Part shown: positions 1-5,723 of the stretch, piece after piece
Position numbering within the stretch: the stretch's first letter is position 1
Layout: every line of letters begins with the position of its first letter
DNA from: Desulfovibrionaceae bacterium UBA3823
GTDB lineage: Bacteria; Desulfobacterota; Desulfovibrionia; Desulfovibrionales; Desulfovibrionaceae
Direction: 5' to 3'
Length of the DNA stretch: 8,917 nt
Assembly: GCA_002369295.1 (NCBI GenBank)
Contig: DFDR01000236.1
Span: 33,498 to 42,414 of the forward strand
Program-made: the position numbers and the translations under genes
Notes under the pieces: model-generated
Database searches by the model: none
What the model was told of the DNA's origin: nothing
The model's input: only the letters and a program-made list of their open reading frames with translations

Positions 1-81
1 TGGGCGGTCGTGGCCTTCTTCGGATTCTGGGTCTTCAGCAAGTTCGTCATGAACATCGGCAAGCTCAGAGGGGAGGCATAA
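1..81 (+). CDS. C-terminal end of a small membrane protein, cut by the window edge
   Basis: An open frame runs in from the left edge and ends at a TAA (79-81). The 26 visible residues start with a hydrophobic, aromatic stretch (WAVVAFFGFWVF) that looks like the end of a membrane segment. A short basic tail follows, ending KLRGEA. The next gene starts one base after this stop, and its ribosome binding site (GGGGAGG, 70-76) lies inside this coding end, so the two are probably co-transcribed and translationally coupled. The family cannot be named from so short a piece. The call of a real gene rests on the coupling and on the membrane-like composition. Confidence 0.6.
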   Translation, partial: WAVVAFFGFWVFSKFVMNIGKLRGEA

Positions 82-82
82 G

Positions 83-880
83 ATGCTAGTTCGCGATAAG
101 AAACACTTCGTCAAAGGCCTGCTGATGCTGGTTACCTTCGGCATCCTGTTCTGCGCGCTCCTCTTCCCCATCATGCGCGACGAGCGCGGCAACCACCTCA
201 CTGGCCTGCAGTACGCCGACAACGTCTTCAACGAGCTCTCCAAGGGCTCCTCCAACTTCATCCCCCAGTGCCGCCAGGTGTCCGACACCATGAAGGGCAA
301 GACCGTCACCGTGAGCATCCCCTTCAAGAAGGCCGAGCTCATGGACACCGCCATCGCCGTCTTCAAGAAGGCCGGCCTTGAGGCCAAGAACGACAACGGC
401 CGCTTCGCCTTCTCCGGCGACCTCGGCGCCATCCTCGGCCTCGCCACCGACATGAGCGAGAAGCTCTACCAGAACGATGCCAAGTCCGTTGTGGCCCTGC
501 TCGGCATGGAAGCCGAACTGGCCAAGGTCGATGCCTCCAAGTTCGATCCCGCCCACAAGGACGTCCTGGTTCAGGAAGCCGTGGCCCTCAAGGCCGCCCG
601 AGCCGTGTGGTACGCCCTGTCTCCCTCCATCAAGGCCCTGCAGAAGCAGAGCCTGGTGGGCGAAGCCAAGGCCGTTGACCAGGTCCTGCGCCGCGCCGTC
701 GAACCCGGCAACAACTACTACAGCGTCGAGCCTGTCAAGGTGAAGGACCACATCGTCCTGCTCGCCGCCATGCTCATCTTCTACATCCTCTACACGCTGT
801 GGTACGGCTTCAGCATCTTCGAGCTCTTCGAAGGTCTGGGCCTCGCCATGACCAAGTCCAAGGCCAAGGCGGAGAGCTAG
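83..880 (+). CDS. Membrane-anchored protein of unknown function, two transmembrane segments
   Basis: This 265-residue protein is not recognised. The start is supported by GGGGAGG six bases upstream and by the one-base gap to the previous gene. Hydrophobic segments are visible near residues 12-31 and 223-245. The roughly 190 residues between them are hydrophilic, so the protein looks like a hairpin-anchored domain facing one side of the membrane, most likely the periplasm given the KK-rich N-terminus. The middle part is rich in alanine and lysine and is probably helical, with a short beta-like part near residues 72-112. There is no lipoprotein box; the cysteines at residues 24 and 63 are isolated. 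The C-terminal tail is basic (TKSKAKAES). The preceding gene also ends in a membrane segment, so the pair may form a small membrane complex; that is inference. Codon use matches its neighbours, with no sign of transfer. Confidence 0.85.
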   Translation: MLVRDKKHFVKGLLMLVTFGILFCALLFPIMRDERGNHLTGLQYADNVFNELSKGSSNFIPQCRQVSDTMKGKTVTVSIPFKKAELMDTAIAVFKKAGLEAKNDNGRFAFSGDLGAILGLATDMSEKLYQNDAKSVVALLGMEAELAKVDASKFDPAHKDVLVQEAVALKAARAVWYALSPSIKALQKQSLVGEAKAVDQVLRRAVEPGNNYYSVEPVKVKDHIVLLAAMLIFYILYTLWYGFSIFELFEGLGLAMTKSKAKAES

Positions 881-898
881 TTTTCCCGAGCTCCTCTT

Positions 899-950
899 GA
901 CTGTTGAGGAAAGCGTAACAGTCTGTCGCTCCGGGAGCGGTTCCCGGAGC
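899..950 (+). other. Two consecutive hairpins in the spacer before tyrS
   Basis: The first hairpin pairs GACTGTT (899-905) with AACAGTC (917-923) around an 11-base loop. The second pairs GCTCCGGGA (928-936) with TCCCGGAGC (942-950), a perfect 9-bp stem with a 5-base loop. Neither is followed by a run of T. Together with the terminator at 967 they make three hairpins in about 100 bases. They may form a structured 3' end for the upstream transcript. They are not a tyrS leader if the promoter at 1006 is used. Confidence 0.5.
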
Positions 951-966
951 GGCACCCCGAAAGCCG

Positions 967-1007
967 AAGGCGCCGTCCCACCCGGGGCGGCGCCTTTGGT
1001 TTCGTTT
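967..1007 (+). terminator. Probable intrinsic terminator after the 83-880 gene
   Basis: AAGGCGCCG (967-975) pairs perfectly with CGGCGCCTT (988-996). The 12-base loop contains CCC and GGGG, which can pair further. Interrupted T-rich sequence follows (TTTGGTTTCGTTT). It lies about 90 bases after the stop at 880 and directly before the tyrS promoter, which fits separation of two transcription units. Confidence 0.65.
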
Positions 1008-1035
1008 GACAGTGCTCGCGCGACGCAGATATAAA
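1006..1035 (+). promoter_or_regulatory. Sigma70-type promoter for tyrS
   Basis: A perfect -35 box TTGACA (1006-1011) is followed 18 bases later by TATAAA (1030-1035), five of six matches to the -10 consensus. Transcription would start near 1042, leaving a leader of about 38 bases before tyrS. It sits right after the upstream terminator. This is the best promoter match in the window. Confidence 0.7.
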
Positions 1036-1058
1036 CCACTTTCCACATCACATTTTTT

Positions 1059-1074
1059 TAGGAGGCTGGGGAGA
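1059..1074 (+). promoter_or_regulatory. Two possible Shine-Dalgarno sites for tyrS
   Basis: A strong TAGGAGG (1059-1065) lies 14 bases before the ATG at 1080, farther than usual. A second purine stretch GGGGAGA (1068-1074) lies five bases before the ATG. No other in-frame start explains the far site, so the nearer one probably sets the start. The arrangement is slightly unusual for a housekeeping gene. Confidence 0.5.
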
Positions 1075-1079
1075 CAGCG

Positions 1080-2276
1080 ATGCTAGACGTAGAGAAGCAG
1101 ATGGCCCTCATCAAACGAGGCGCGGCCGAAATCATCGACGAAGACGAACTTCGCAAGAAGCTTTCCCGGGGGACGCCCCTGCGCGTCAAGGTCGGCTTCG
1201 ACCCGACGGCCCCCGACCTGCACCTTGGCCACACCGTGGTCATGCAGAAGATGCGCCACTTCCAGGACCTTGGCCACACCATCGTCTTCCTGATCGGCGA
1301 CTTCACCGGCCGCATCGGCGATCCCTCCGGCCGCTCCGCAACCCGCCCCCCGCTCACCGAGGAGCAGGTCAATGCCAACGCCGAAACCTACAAGCGCCAG
1401 CTCTTCAAGATACTCGATCCGGAAAAGACCATCGTTGAGTTCAACTCCCGCTGGCTCGGCAAGATGGGCGCGGCCGACTTCATCCGCCTGGCCTCCAGCT
1501 ATACCGTGGCCCGGATCCTGGAGCGCGACGACTTCTCCAAGCGCTTCAACGCCAACCAGCCCATCGCCGTGCACGAATTCCTCTATCCCCTCTGCCAGGG
1601 CTACGACTCCGTCCACCTCAAGGCGGACATCGAAATGGGCGGCACGGACCAGAAGTTCAACCTGCTCGTCGGCCGCAACCTGCAGAGCCACTACGGCATG
1701 GAGCCGCAGTGCATCCTGACCCTGCCCCTGCTCGTGGGCCTCGACGGCGTCAAGAAGATGAGCAAGTCCCTCGGCAACTACGTTGGCATCGACGAGGAGC
1801 CCTCCACCATGTTCGGCAAGCTCATGAGCGTGTCCGACGAGCTGATGTGGACCTACTACGAATTCCTCTCCTCCAAGTCGCTGGAAGAGATTGCGGCCGT
1901 CAAGGCCGGCGTCGAGGACGGCTCTGTCCATCCCAAGACCGCGAAGGAAGACCTCGCCGAGGAGCTCGTGGCCCGCTACCACGGCGCCAAGGCCGGCGCC
2001 GATGCCCGCCAGGGCTTCAACGCCGTCTTTGCCGGCGGCGGCGTGCCCGACGACTGCCCCGAGGGCGAGTGCCAGAGCGGCGACGAGAGCCTGCCTGCCG
2101 TCATCCTGGCCACCTTCAAGCTGGCCAAGAGCCGCAGCGAGGCGCGTCGCAAGATAGCCGAGGGCGGCTTCTACATCGACGGCGAGCGCTGCACGGACGA
2201 CAAGACGCCCCTTAAGCCCGGCAAGTACGTCATCAAGTTCGGCAAGAAAAGCTTCCTCAGGCTCACGGTCAAGTAG
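1080..2276 (+). CDS. tyrS: Tyrosyl-tRNA synthetase
   Basis: This class I aminoacyl-tRNA synthetase charges tRNA-Tyr with tyrosine in the cytoplasm using ATP. It has 398 residues, the size of the shorter-linker bacterial type often called TyrZ-like. The catalytic Rossmann domain begins with the HIGH-type motif HLGH (residues 48-51) inside [26 protein letters not shown] lies near 73-86, the tyrosine-binding region [13 protein letters not shown] at 187-199, and the KMSKS loop is intact at 226-230. The C-terminal 60 or so residues (about 338-398) look like an S4 RNA-binding domain that contacts the tRNA. The stretch near 318-338 ([18 protein letters not shown]) is an acidic linker. It has its own promoter and follows a terminator, so it is probably transcribed independently, perhaps together with the next gene. 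No T-box-like leader is visible. Nothing is broken. Confidence 0.97.
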   Translation: MLDVEKQMALIKRGAAEIIDEDELRKKLSRGTPLRVKVGFDPTAPDLHLGHTVVMQKMRHFQDLGHTIVFLIGDFTGRIGDPSGRSATRPPLTEEQVNANAETYKRQLFKILDPEKTIVEFNSRWLGKMGAADFIRLASSYTVARILERDDFSKRFNANQPIAVHEFLYPLCQGYDSVHLKADIEMGGTDQKFNLLVGRNLQSHYGMEPQCILTLPLLVGLDGVKKMSKSLGNYVGIDEEPSTMFGKLMSVSDELMWTYYEFLSSKSLEEIAAVKAGVEDGSVHPKTAKEDLAEELVARYHGAKAGADARQGFNAVFAGGGVPDDCPEGECQSGDESLPAVILATFKLAKSRSEARRKIAEGGFYIDGERCTDDKTPLKPGKYVIKFGKKSFLRLTVK

Positions 2277-2293
2277 CTTGCAAAACGGCTTTC

Positions 2294-2316
2294 AGGGCGC
2301 CCTTCGGGGCGCCTTT
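2294..2316 (+). terminator. Hairpin with UUCG loop after tyrS
   Basis: GGCGCCC (2296-2302) pairs with GGGCGCC (2307-2313) around a TTCG tetraloop, a very stable combination. It lies about 20 bases after the tyrS stop. Only three T follow (TTTGCG), so it may be a weak terminator that lets some transcription pass to the next gene, for which I see no clear promoter. Confidence 0.5.
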
Positions 2317-2349
2317 GCGATCGGCTGAAGAATCCGCAAGGAGAGAGCG

Positions 2350-3567
2350 ATGCAGAAACTCTACGTGGCCATGGTGGGCCTTCCCGCCAGCGGCAAGTCA
2401 ACGCTGGCCAGGCGCATACGCGACGACCTCACCGGCGAAGGCATCCGGACCGCCATTTTCAACAACGGCGAGATGCGCAGGCGCGTTGCCGGACCCGACT
2501 CCACCAATGCCGAGTTCTACGCGCCCGACAACGAGGAGGGCAGGGATCTGCGCGAGCAGATAGCTCTCAAGAACATGGAGGAGGCCAGGCGCTGGCTCGA
2601 GGGCGTCGGCCAGGTGGCCGTGCTCGACGCCACCAACGCCAGCCGCCAGCGCCGCAAGCTCATCGAGGACACGCTCACCGACTATCCCGTGCTCTTTGTG
2701 GAGTGTCTCAACGAGGATCCCGTGCTGCAGGAGGCCTGCATACGCCGCAAGGCCAACCTGCCCGAGTACGCCACCTACGCCGTGGACGACGCGGTCACGA
2801 GCTTCAAGGCCCGCATCAAATATTACGAGTCCATCTACACGCACGTGGGCGAGGAGAAGTACTGGATGCAGGTGGACTCCATGGCCAACCGCATCATGAG
2901 CGAGAGCCCTCTGGAGGGCTCCCAGTTCTATCCCGCCATACGCGAGCTGCTGGCCAACTCCTGGGTCAAGAACCTCTACCTCATCCGTCATGGCCAAACC
3001 GACTTCAACGTGGAGGGGCGCATCGGCGGGGATCCTCTGCTCTCGGAAAAGGGCCGGTCCCAGGCGGATGCCCTGGCCAGGCACATGGAGGGCAAGGTCG
3101 TTGACTGGATCTTCACCTCCACCCGGCGCCGCTCCCACGAGACAGCCTCCTACCTGCTCAAGAACAGGCCCCTCACCCAGGTCATGGCCATTCCCGAGTT
3201 CGACGAGATCAACGCCGGCCTCTGCGAGGGCATGCGCTACGCCGAAGTGCGCGAGAAAATGCCCGAGGTGACCCGGGGCAGGAACGCCGACAAGTTCAAC
3301 TACTGCTATCCCGGCGGCGAGAGCTACGCCATGCTCCTGCAGCGCGTGCAGCGCGGCCTGCGCCGGGCGCTCTTCCTCTCGGGCGGCGCCTCCACGGTCA
3401 TCGTGGGCCACCAGGCCATCAACCGCATCCTGCTTTCCATGTTCCTGCGCCAGCGCACCGAGGACATTCCCTACATGTTCGTGCCGCAGGACCACTACTA
3501 CCATATCGAGGCCACGCCCCGCCGCAAGCTTGTGGAGCGCATACCCTACTCCCAGGGCCGCCGCTAG
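2350..3567 (+). CDS. PFK-2/FBPase-2-like fusion: 6-phosphofructo-2-kinase domain plus histidine phosphatase domain
   Basis: This 405-residue protein has the domain order of the eukaryotic bifunctional enzyme that makes and removes fructose 2,6-bisphosphate. The N-terminal P-loop kinase (about 1-205) has Walker A GLPASGKST (10-18). DATNASRQRR (93-102) matches the family's DATNTTRERR region, and FKARIKYYE (152-160) its RIECYE-type segment. The C-terminal phosphatase domain (about 207-390) begins LIRHGQTDFN (211-220) with catalytic His214. It continues with a TSTRRRSHETA segment (256-266) and DEINAGLCEGM (285-295), where Glu286 is the likely acid. PGGESY follows at 321-326, and the second histidine is in GHQA (His354). 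These match the fructose-2,6-bisphosphatase signature better than general phosphoglycerate mutases. It lacks the long regulatory ends of animal forms, which are about 470 residues. AAGGAG sits six bases before the ATG. The true substrate in a bacterium is unproven; another sugar phosphate or nucleotide is possible. Confidence 0.88.
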   Translation: MQKLYVAMVGLPASGKSTLARRIRDDLTGEGIRTAIFNNGEMRRRVAGPDSTNAEFYAPDNEEGRDLREQIALKNMEEARRWLEGVGQVAVLDATNASRQRRKLIEDTLTDYPVLFVECLNEDPVLQEACIRRKANLPEYATYAVDDAVTSFKARIKYYESIYTHVGEEKYWMQVDSMANRIMSESPLEGSQFYPAIRELLANSWVKNLYLIRHGQTDFNVEGRIGGDPLLSEKGRSQADALARHMEGKVVDWIFTSTRRRSHETASYLLKNRPLTQVMAIPEFDEINAGLCEGMRYAEVREKMPEVTRGRNADKFNYCYPGGESYAMLLQRVQRGLRRALFLSGGASTVIVGHQAINRILLSMFLRQRTEDIPYMFVPQDHYYHIEATPRRKLVERIPYSQGRR

Positions 3568-3585
3568 GCCGGCAGGGACAGGCAT

Positions 3586-3607
3586 GGCCTTCAGTCGCTG
3601 AAGGGCC
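3586..3607. other. Hairpin at the convergent gene ends
   Basis: CCTTCAG (3588-3594) pairs with CTGAAGG (3598-3604) around TCG, and the stem can extend through a one-base bulge to GG/CC. It lies between the converging genes and contains the stop codon of the minus-strand gene. Neither side has a T run, so it is at best a weak two-way terminator. Confidence 0.35.
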
Positions 3608-3848
3608 AGGGGCGGACCAGCAGCGCAACGTCCAGCGCGCAGAGCGCAAGGACCCGGCGCACCTCTGCCTCCTGGTCCTTTGAGTAGCGGAGCCGCAGCA
3701 GGCCCTTGCGGGCGTCGAGCACCGTGAAGAGGCAGAGGTGCCCGTGGCTTTCCAGCAGGGCGTGCAGCAGGCCGGACGAAGCGGGATCAAGGAGCCGCAG
3801 GAGCAGGGAGGCGCTTTCCCTGCGCTGCGCGGAGCCTTCCCGGTGCAT
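3591..3848 (-). CDS. Small protein, probable DUF4911 family
   Basis: This 85-residue protein starts two bases after the azlD stop codon, so it is most likely the third gene of the azlCD operon and translated by coupling. After a basic start (MHREGSAQRRES), the body (about 15-70) reads as a compact alpha/beta domain. It contains LLHALLESHGHLCLFTVLD followed by LRLRYSKDQEAEVRRVL. That pattern resembles what I recall of DUF4911 proteins of sulfate reducers, which have a stretch like LLEGYDNLA..VVD, then LRL.YSP.QE.EV. The assignment comes from memory of the pattern and needs a profile search. There are no membrane segments and no metal motifs. Its function is unknown. Its GC-rich codon use matches the neighbours. 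The main alternative is a chance reading frame, which the exact spacing argues against. Confidence 0.65.
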   Translation of the reverse strand: MHREGSAQRRESASLLLRLLDPASSGLLHALLESHGHLCLFTVLDARKGLLRLRYSKDQEAEVRRVLALCALDVALLVRPWPFSD

Positions 3849-3850
3849 GC

Positions 3851-4198
3851 CTACGCCATCCAGCCAAGCCAGCGCATGCCGGCCACGAAGGCCATGGCAA
3901 AGACGATGGTGGCGAAGAAGTTCCGGGTTAGGGCGCTCACGCCGATGGCGAGAAGACCCGCCAGCAGGAAGAGGTTGTCCAGGGGGTTGGGATTGAAGAC
4001 CCCCTCATAGAAGAAGACGTCGGGGATGACGAGGGCAGCCATGACGGCCGCCGGCACGAACTCGAGCCAGTCCTTCAGCCAGCCGGGCAGGCTCCTGCGC
4101 AGGGCGTAGAGGGGCAGGAGGCGCGGACCTACGGTGCAGACCGTGCATGCCAGCAGGCAGGCCGCGAGGGGGCCGTGCTGTTCGAGAAAGGCGGTCAT
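3851..4198 (-). CDS. azlD: AzlD-family branched-chain amino acid transport subunit
   Basis: This 115-residue membrane protein is the small partner of AzlC; in the known AzlCD pairs the two together export branched-chain amino acids or their analogues across the inner membrane. Visible family features are a first hydrophobic helix (about 10-30) ending TVGPRLLPL, then RRSLPGWLKDWLEFVPAAVMAALVIPD (about 34-60). Two or three further helices run through 75-115. Its ATG overlaps the azlC stop (ATGA, 4198-4195), which fixes the start and indicates tight translational coupling and equal amounts of both subunits. The length is typical. The gene for the small DUF4911-like protein follows two bases after its TAG. 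Confidence 0.9.
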   Translation of the reverse strand: MTAFLEQHGPLAACLLACTVCTVGPRLLPLYALRRSLPGWLKDWLEFVPAAVMAALVIPDVFFYEGVFNPNPLDNLFLLAGLLAIGVSALTRNFFATIVFAMAFVAGMRWLGWMA

Positions 4199-5016
4199 GC
4201 CTGCACCTCCCTGGACTTGGGCGCCGGACTCGAGGCGGCGGCTTCGCCGTCTTTGCCGTCTCCGCCGGCCTGCAGGCCGCCGTCGCGCTTCTTTCCGTGC
4301 CGGTAGATGACGGTGGCGATGGTGGCCGCGATGATGGTGGCCAGCACCACGTTCCATTGGCCAAAGCCCGCGGACTTGAGGGCCACCGAGAAGAAGGCGC
4401 CCATGACAGCCGTCAGCACGTGGAGCCTGTCCGTGCACTGGGGCACGAGCAGGGCGAGGAACATGGCCGCCAGAGCGTAGTCGAGGCCGAGGGGCTTCAC
4501 GTCCGTGACCAGCCCGCCGCAGAAGACGCCGGCTACGGTTCCGCCGACCCAGCCGATGTGGGCAGAGCACGTCGCCGTGAAGACCGCCGTCTTGTTGAGG
4601 GGCCAGCCCTTCTGGAAGGCCGTGACGTGGAGCGCGAAGAGCTCGTCCGTGATCTGCCAGCCGTAGAGCAGCCGGCTGAAGCCCTTCAGCTTCCCAACGT
4701 AGGGGAAGAGCGCCACGGCCATGAGAATGTAGCGCAGGTTGGTGACGAACACCGCCACCGTGGTGGAGAGAATCCCTGCGCCGGAGCACCACATGGAGAG
4801 GGTGATGAACTGTCCGGATCCGGCCAGCATGAAGACGGACATGGCGATGGCGAGCGCTGGCGGAATGTGGTTCTGGACGCACAGCACGCCGAAGGCGAAG
4901 GCCACGGGCGCGTAGCCGAGCGCGATGGGCAGGCCGCGGAAGAAGCCCAGGCGGAAGTTGGCGGCTGTGCCTTCAACGGCCTGGAACTGGGGATCGGCAG
5001 AGGATGGCTGTGGCAT
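4195..5016 (-). CDS. azlC: AzlC-family branched-chain amino acid exporter, large subunit
   Basis: This 273-residue integral membrane protein belongs to the AzlC family, which with AzlD forms an amino acid efflux system. Family features are FFRGLPIALGYAPVAFAFG (25-43), MLAGSGQF (63-70), the conserved VTNLRYILMA (91-100), DELFALH (124-130) and GWVGGTVAG (155-163), with about six or seven membrane helices. I place the start at 5016, since AAGGAG lies 11 bases before it and the family similarity begins just after. The frame stays open upstream to 5208, but that extension is a proline- and arginine-rich stretch reading through the repeated region and is unlikely to be protein. The C-terminal 35 or so residues (HGKKRDGG onward) are polar and of low complexity. 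The gene heads the minus-strand operon. Confidence 0.92.
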   Translation of the reverse strand: MPQPSSADPQFQAVEGTAANFRLGFFRGLPIALGYAPVAFAFGVLCVQNHIPPALAIAMSVFMLAGSGQFITLSMWCSGAGILSTTVAVFVTNLRYILMAVALFPYVGKLKGFSRLLYGWQITDELFALHVTAFQKGWPLNKTAVFTATCSAHIGWVGGTVAGVFCGGLVTDVKPLGLDYALAAMFLALLVPQCTDRLHVLTAVMGAFFSVALKSAGFGQWNVVLATIIAATIATVIYRHGKKRDGGLQAGGDGKDGEAAASSPAPKSREVQA

Positions 5017-5047
5017 GAAACGAAGAGCTCCTTGGCGAGAAGCAGGT

Positions 5048-5076
5048 TTTATAGGAGGAAAAGCAGGGGTCGGCAA
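5048..5076 (-). promoter_or_regulatory. Candidate promoter of the azlC operon
   Basis: Read on the minus strand, TATAAA (5053-5048) lies 17 bases after TTGCCG (5076-5071), which matches four of six bases of the -35 consensus. Transcription would start near 5041 and give a leader of about 25 bases containing the AAGGAG site before the ATG at 5016. The -10 box matches well, the -35 box moderately. Confidence 0.5.
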
Positions 5077-5108
5077 GGGCGTCAAGCGGGATCGCCGTTC
5101 CTGCAGTC

Positions 5109-5254
5109 CAGGGGGAGAGTCGTGGCGGTTCAGGGAGACAGGCTGAGCGGCCTGGTGGCGTTCGTAGCGCTGGCATGCCGTCAGGGGTGGGTTGGGACGG
5201 CAACTCATTGAATTTTTTATTTATCACTACATGTTGATATCCTAATATCAATGT
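5109..5254. repeat. Tandem duplication, copy A
   Basis: Starts CAGGGGGAGAG and ends ATATCAATGT. It aligns with 5304-5452 at an offset of 195 bases in the left part and 198 in the right part (a 3-base indel). By eye about three quarters of positions are identical. Shared blocks include CAGGGAGACAGG, GGCATGCCGTC, GCAACTC, TTGA, ATCACTA and TGTTGATAT. GC-rich on the left, AT-rich on the right. Confidence 0.75.
5234..5251. promoter_or_regulatory. Operator-like palindrome in copy A
   Basis: TTGATAT (5234-5240), four bases (CCTA), then ATATCAA (5245-5251) form a perfect 7-bp inverted repeat, as expected for a site bound by a dimeric regulator. The outer half-sites TTGAT and ATCAA resemble FNR/CRP-family half-sites, but the gap between them is eight bases instead of four, so I do not assign a family. 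Confidence 0.5.
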
Positions 5255-5258
5255 TGGC

Positions 5259-5298
5259 GACGCAGTGAACAGGCTTGGGACGCAGGGGACAGGCATGG
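5259..5298. repeat. Two tandem 20-base repeats
   Basis: GACGCAGTGAACAGGCTTGG (5259-5278) is followed directly by GACGCAGGGGACAGGCATGG (5279-5298), with 16 or 17 of 20 bases shared. Looser versions with the core CAGGGnGACAGG occur at about 5127-5146 and 5322-5341. A near-exact copy of CAGGGGACAGGCATGGC occurs at 3573-3588. Confidence 0.65.
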
Positions 5299-5303
5299 CG
5301 GTT

Positions 5304-5452
5304 CAGGGGGAGAGGCCTGGCGATGCAGGGAGACAGGTTGAGCAGTCTGACGGCGCTTGCAGCGCAGGCATGCCGTCGGGGGACAGGGAAGGGGGGGGCA
5401 ACTCCTTGAAACTTTGATTAATCACTAAATGTTGATATACAAACATCAATGT
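5304..5452. repeat. Tandem duplication, copy B
   Basis: Second copy of the unit at 5109-5254, with the same order of shared blocks. It carries a run of eight G (5391-5398) where copy A reads GGGTTGGGACGG. The two copies have diverged, so the duplication is not recent, yet the AT-rich part with the palindrome is among the better kept segments. Confidence 0.75.
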
Positions 5453-5468
5453 ATCAAGAATAATTGAT
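5432..5468. promoter_or_regulatory. Operator-like palindrome in copy B with an extra half-site pair
   Basis: TTGATAT (5432-5438), ACAA, ACATCAA (5443-5449) is the copy-B counterpart of the palindrome at 5234, with one mismatch in the right arm. Immediately after it, ATCAA (5453-5457) and TTGAT (5464-5468) form another inverted pair six bases apart. Four TTGAT/ATCAA half-sites thus cluster in 37 bases. A weak plus-strand promoter (TTGATT 5414, TATACA 5436, 16-base spacing) overlaps the palindrome. Confidence 0.4.
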
Positions 5469-5545
5469 TTATGTCAAGGCAAAGGGCGGACGCCTGTGCT
5501 GAACCTGTCCCGAGGCTGGCCTGGGCCGTGTCCGCAGCCGGCCAG

Positions 5546-5575
5546 GCCTTGCCGGCCAAGCCTTGTCGGCAAGGC
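5546..5575. other. GC-rich hairpin upstream of aroE
   Basis: GCCTTGCCG (5546-5554) pairs perfectly with CGGCAAGGC (5567-5575). An alternative small hairpin CCTTG-TCGG-CAAGG (5561-5574) competes with it, and GCCGGCCA is repeated at 5537 and 5551. No T run follows. Its role is unknown. Confidence 0.4.
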
Positions 5576-5599
5576 GGCACGCAGCTGAACTGGACGTCA

Positions 5600-5618
5600 C
5601 TTCAAGCAGCGCTTGAAG
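5600..5618. other. Short perfect inverted repeat upstream of aroE
   Basis: CTTCAAGC (5600-5607) and GCTTGAAG (5611-5618) are separated by three bases. It lies about 105 bases before the aroE start and could be a regulator site or a small hairpin. CTTCAAGC appears once more at 5706-5713, just before the aroE ribosome binding site. Confidence 0.35.
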
Positions 5619-5680
5619 GTGTCCTGGCGTTCTTTGGCTTGCACTTTGCGCCCAACGGTGCTTTGCTTCGTCCTCGTTCA

Positions 5681-5695
5681 GGCCCCGCCGGGGCC
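5681..5695 (+). other. Small GC hairpin in the aroE leader
   Basis: GGCCCC (5681-5686), GCC, GGGGCC (5690-5695). It ends about 20 bases before the GAGGT ribosome binding site (5714-5718). It is too short and has no T run for a terminator. Confidence 0.3.
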
Positions 5696-5723
5696 GGCAA
5701 GCCATCTTCAAGCGAGGTCGACC

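Larger units (their letters stand above)
5017..5723. other. Long spacer between divergent azlC and aroE units
   Basis: I find no credible gene in these 700 or so bases; open frames here have arginine/proline-rich, shifting composition and no family resemblance. The region holds the azlC promoter, a two-copy tandem duplication, two AT-rich islands in otherwise GC-rich DNA (about 5208-5258 and 5401-5475), a 20-base tandem repeat and several GC hairpins. Its location between two divergent units suggests regulation, but repeat expansion without function is equally possible. Confidence 0.6.

Noticed and set aside
86..1051. Long minus-strand open frame opposite the first gene
   Set aside because: Its valine/glycine/glutamate-rich sequence is the usual antisense of a GC-rich gene, and its opposite-strand partner has a ribosome binding site and membrane segments.
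881..1079. T-box or other tyrosine-responsive leader before tyrS
   Set aside because: No T-box consensus is visible, and the likely promoter at 1006-1035 would exclude the upstream hairpins from the tyrS message.
5017..5208. Upstream extension of azlC to an ATG at 5208 (64 extra residues)
   Set aside because: The extension is proline/arginine-rich, reads through the duplicated non-coding region and the candidate promoter, and has no membrane character. ATG 5016 has AAGGAG at a workable distance and matches the family start.
5234..5251. FNR-type site (TTGAT-N4-ATCAA)
   Set aside because: The half-sites match but are eight bases apart here (N4 only when the extended arms TTGATAT/ATATCAA are counted), so it does not fit the FNR spacing.
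5259..5341. CRISPR-like array of about 20-base repeats
   Set aside because: Units are directly adjacent without unique spacers, too short, and diverge quickly; no cas genes are nearby.
5613..5723. Upstream extension of aroE to an ATG at 5613
   Set aside because: It lies over hairpins and lacks a ribosome binding site. AroE similarity begins right after ATG 5724, which has GAGGT five bases before it.
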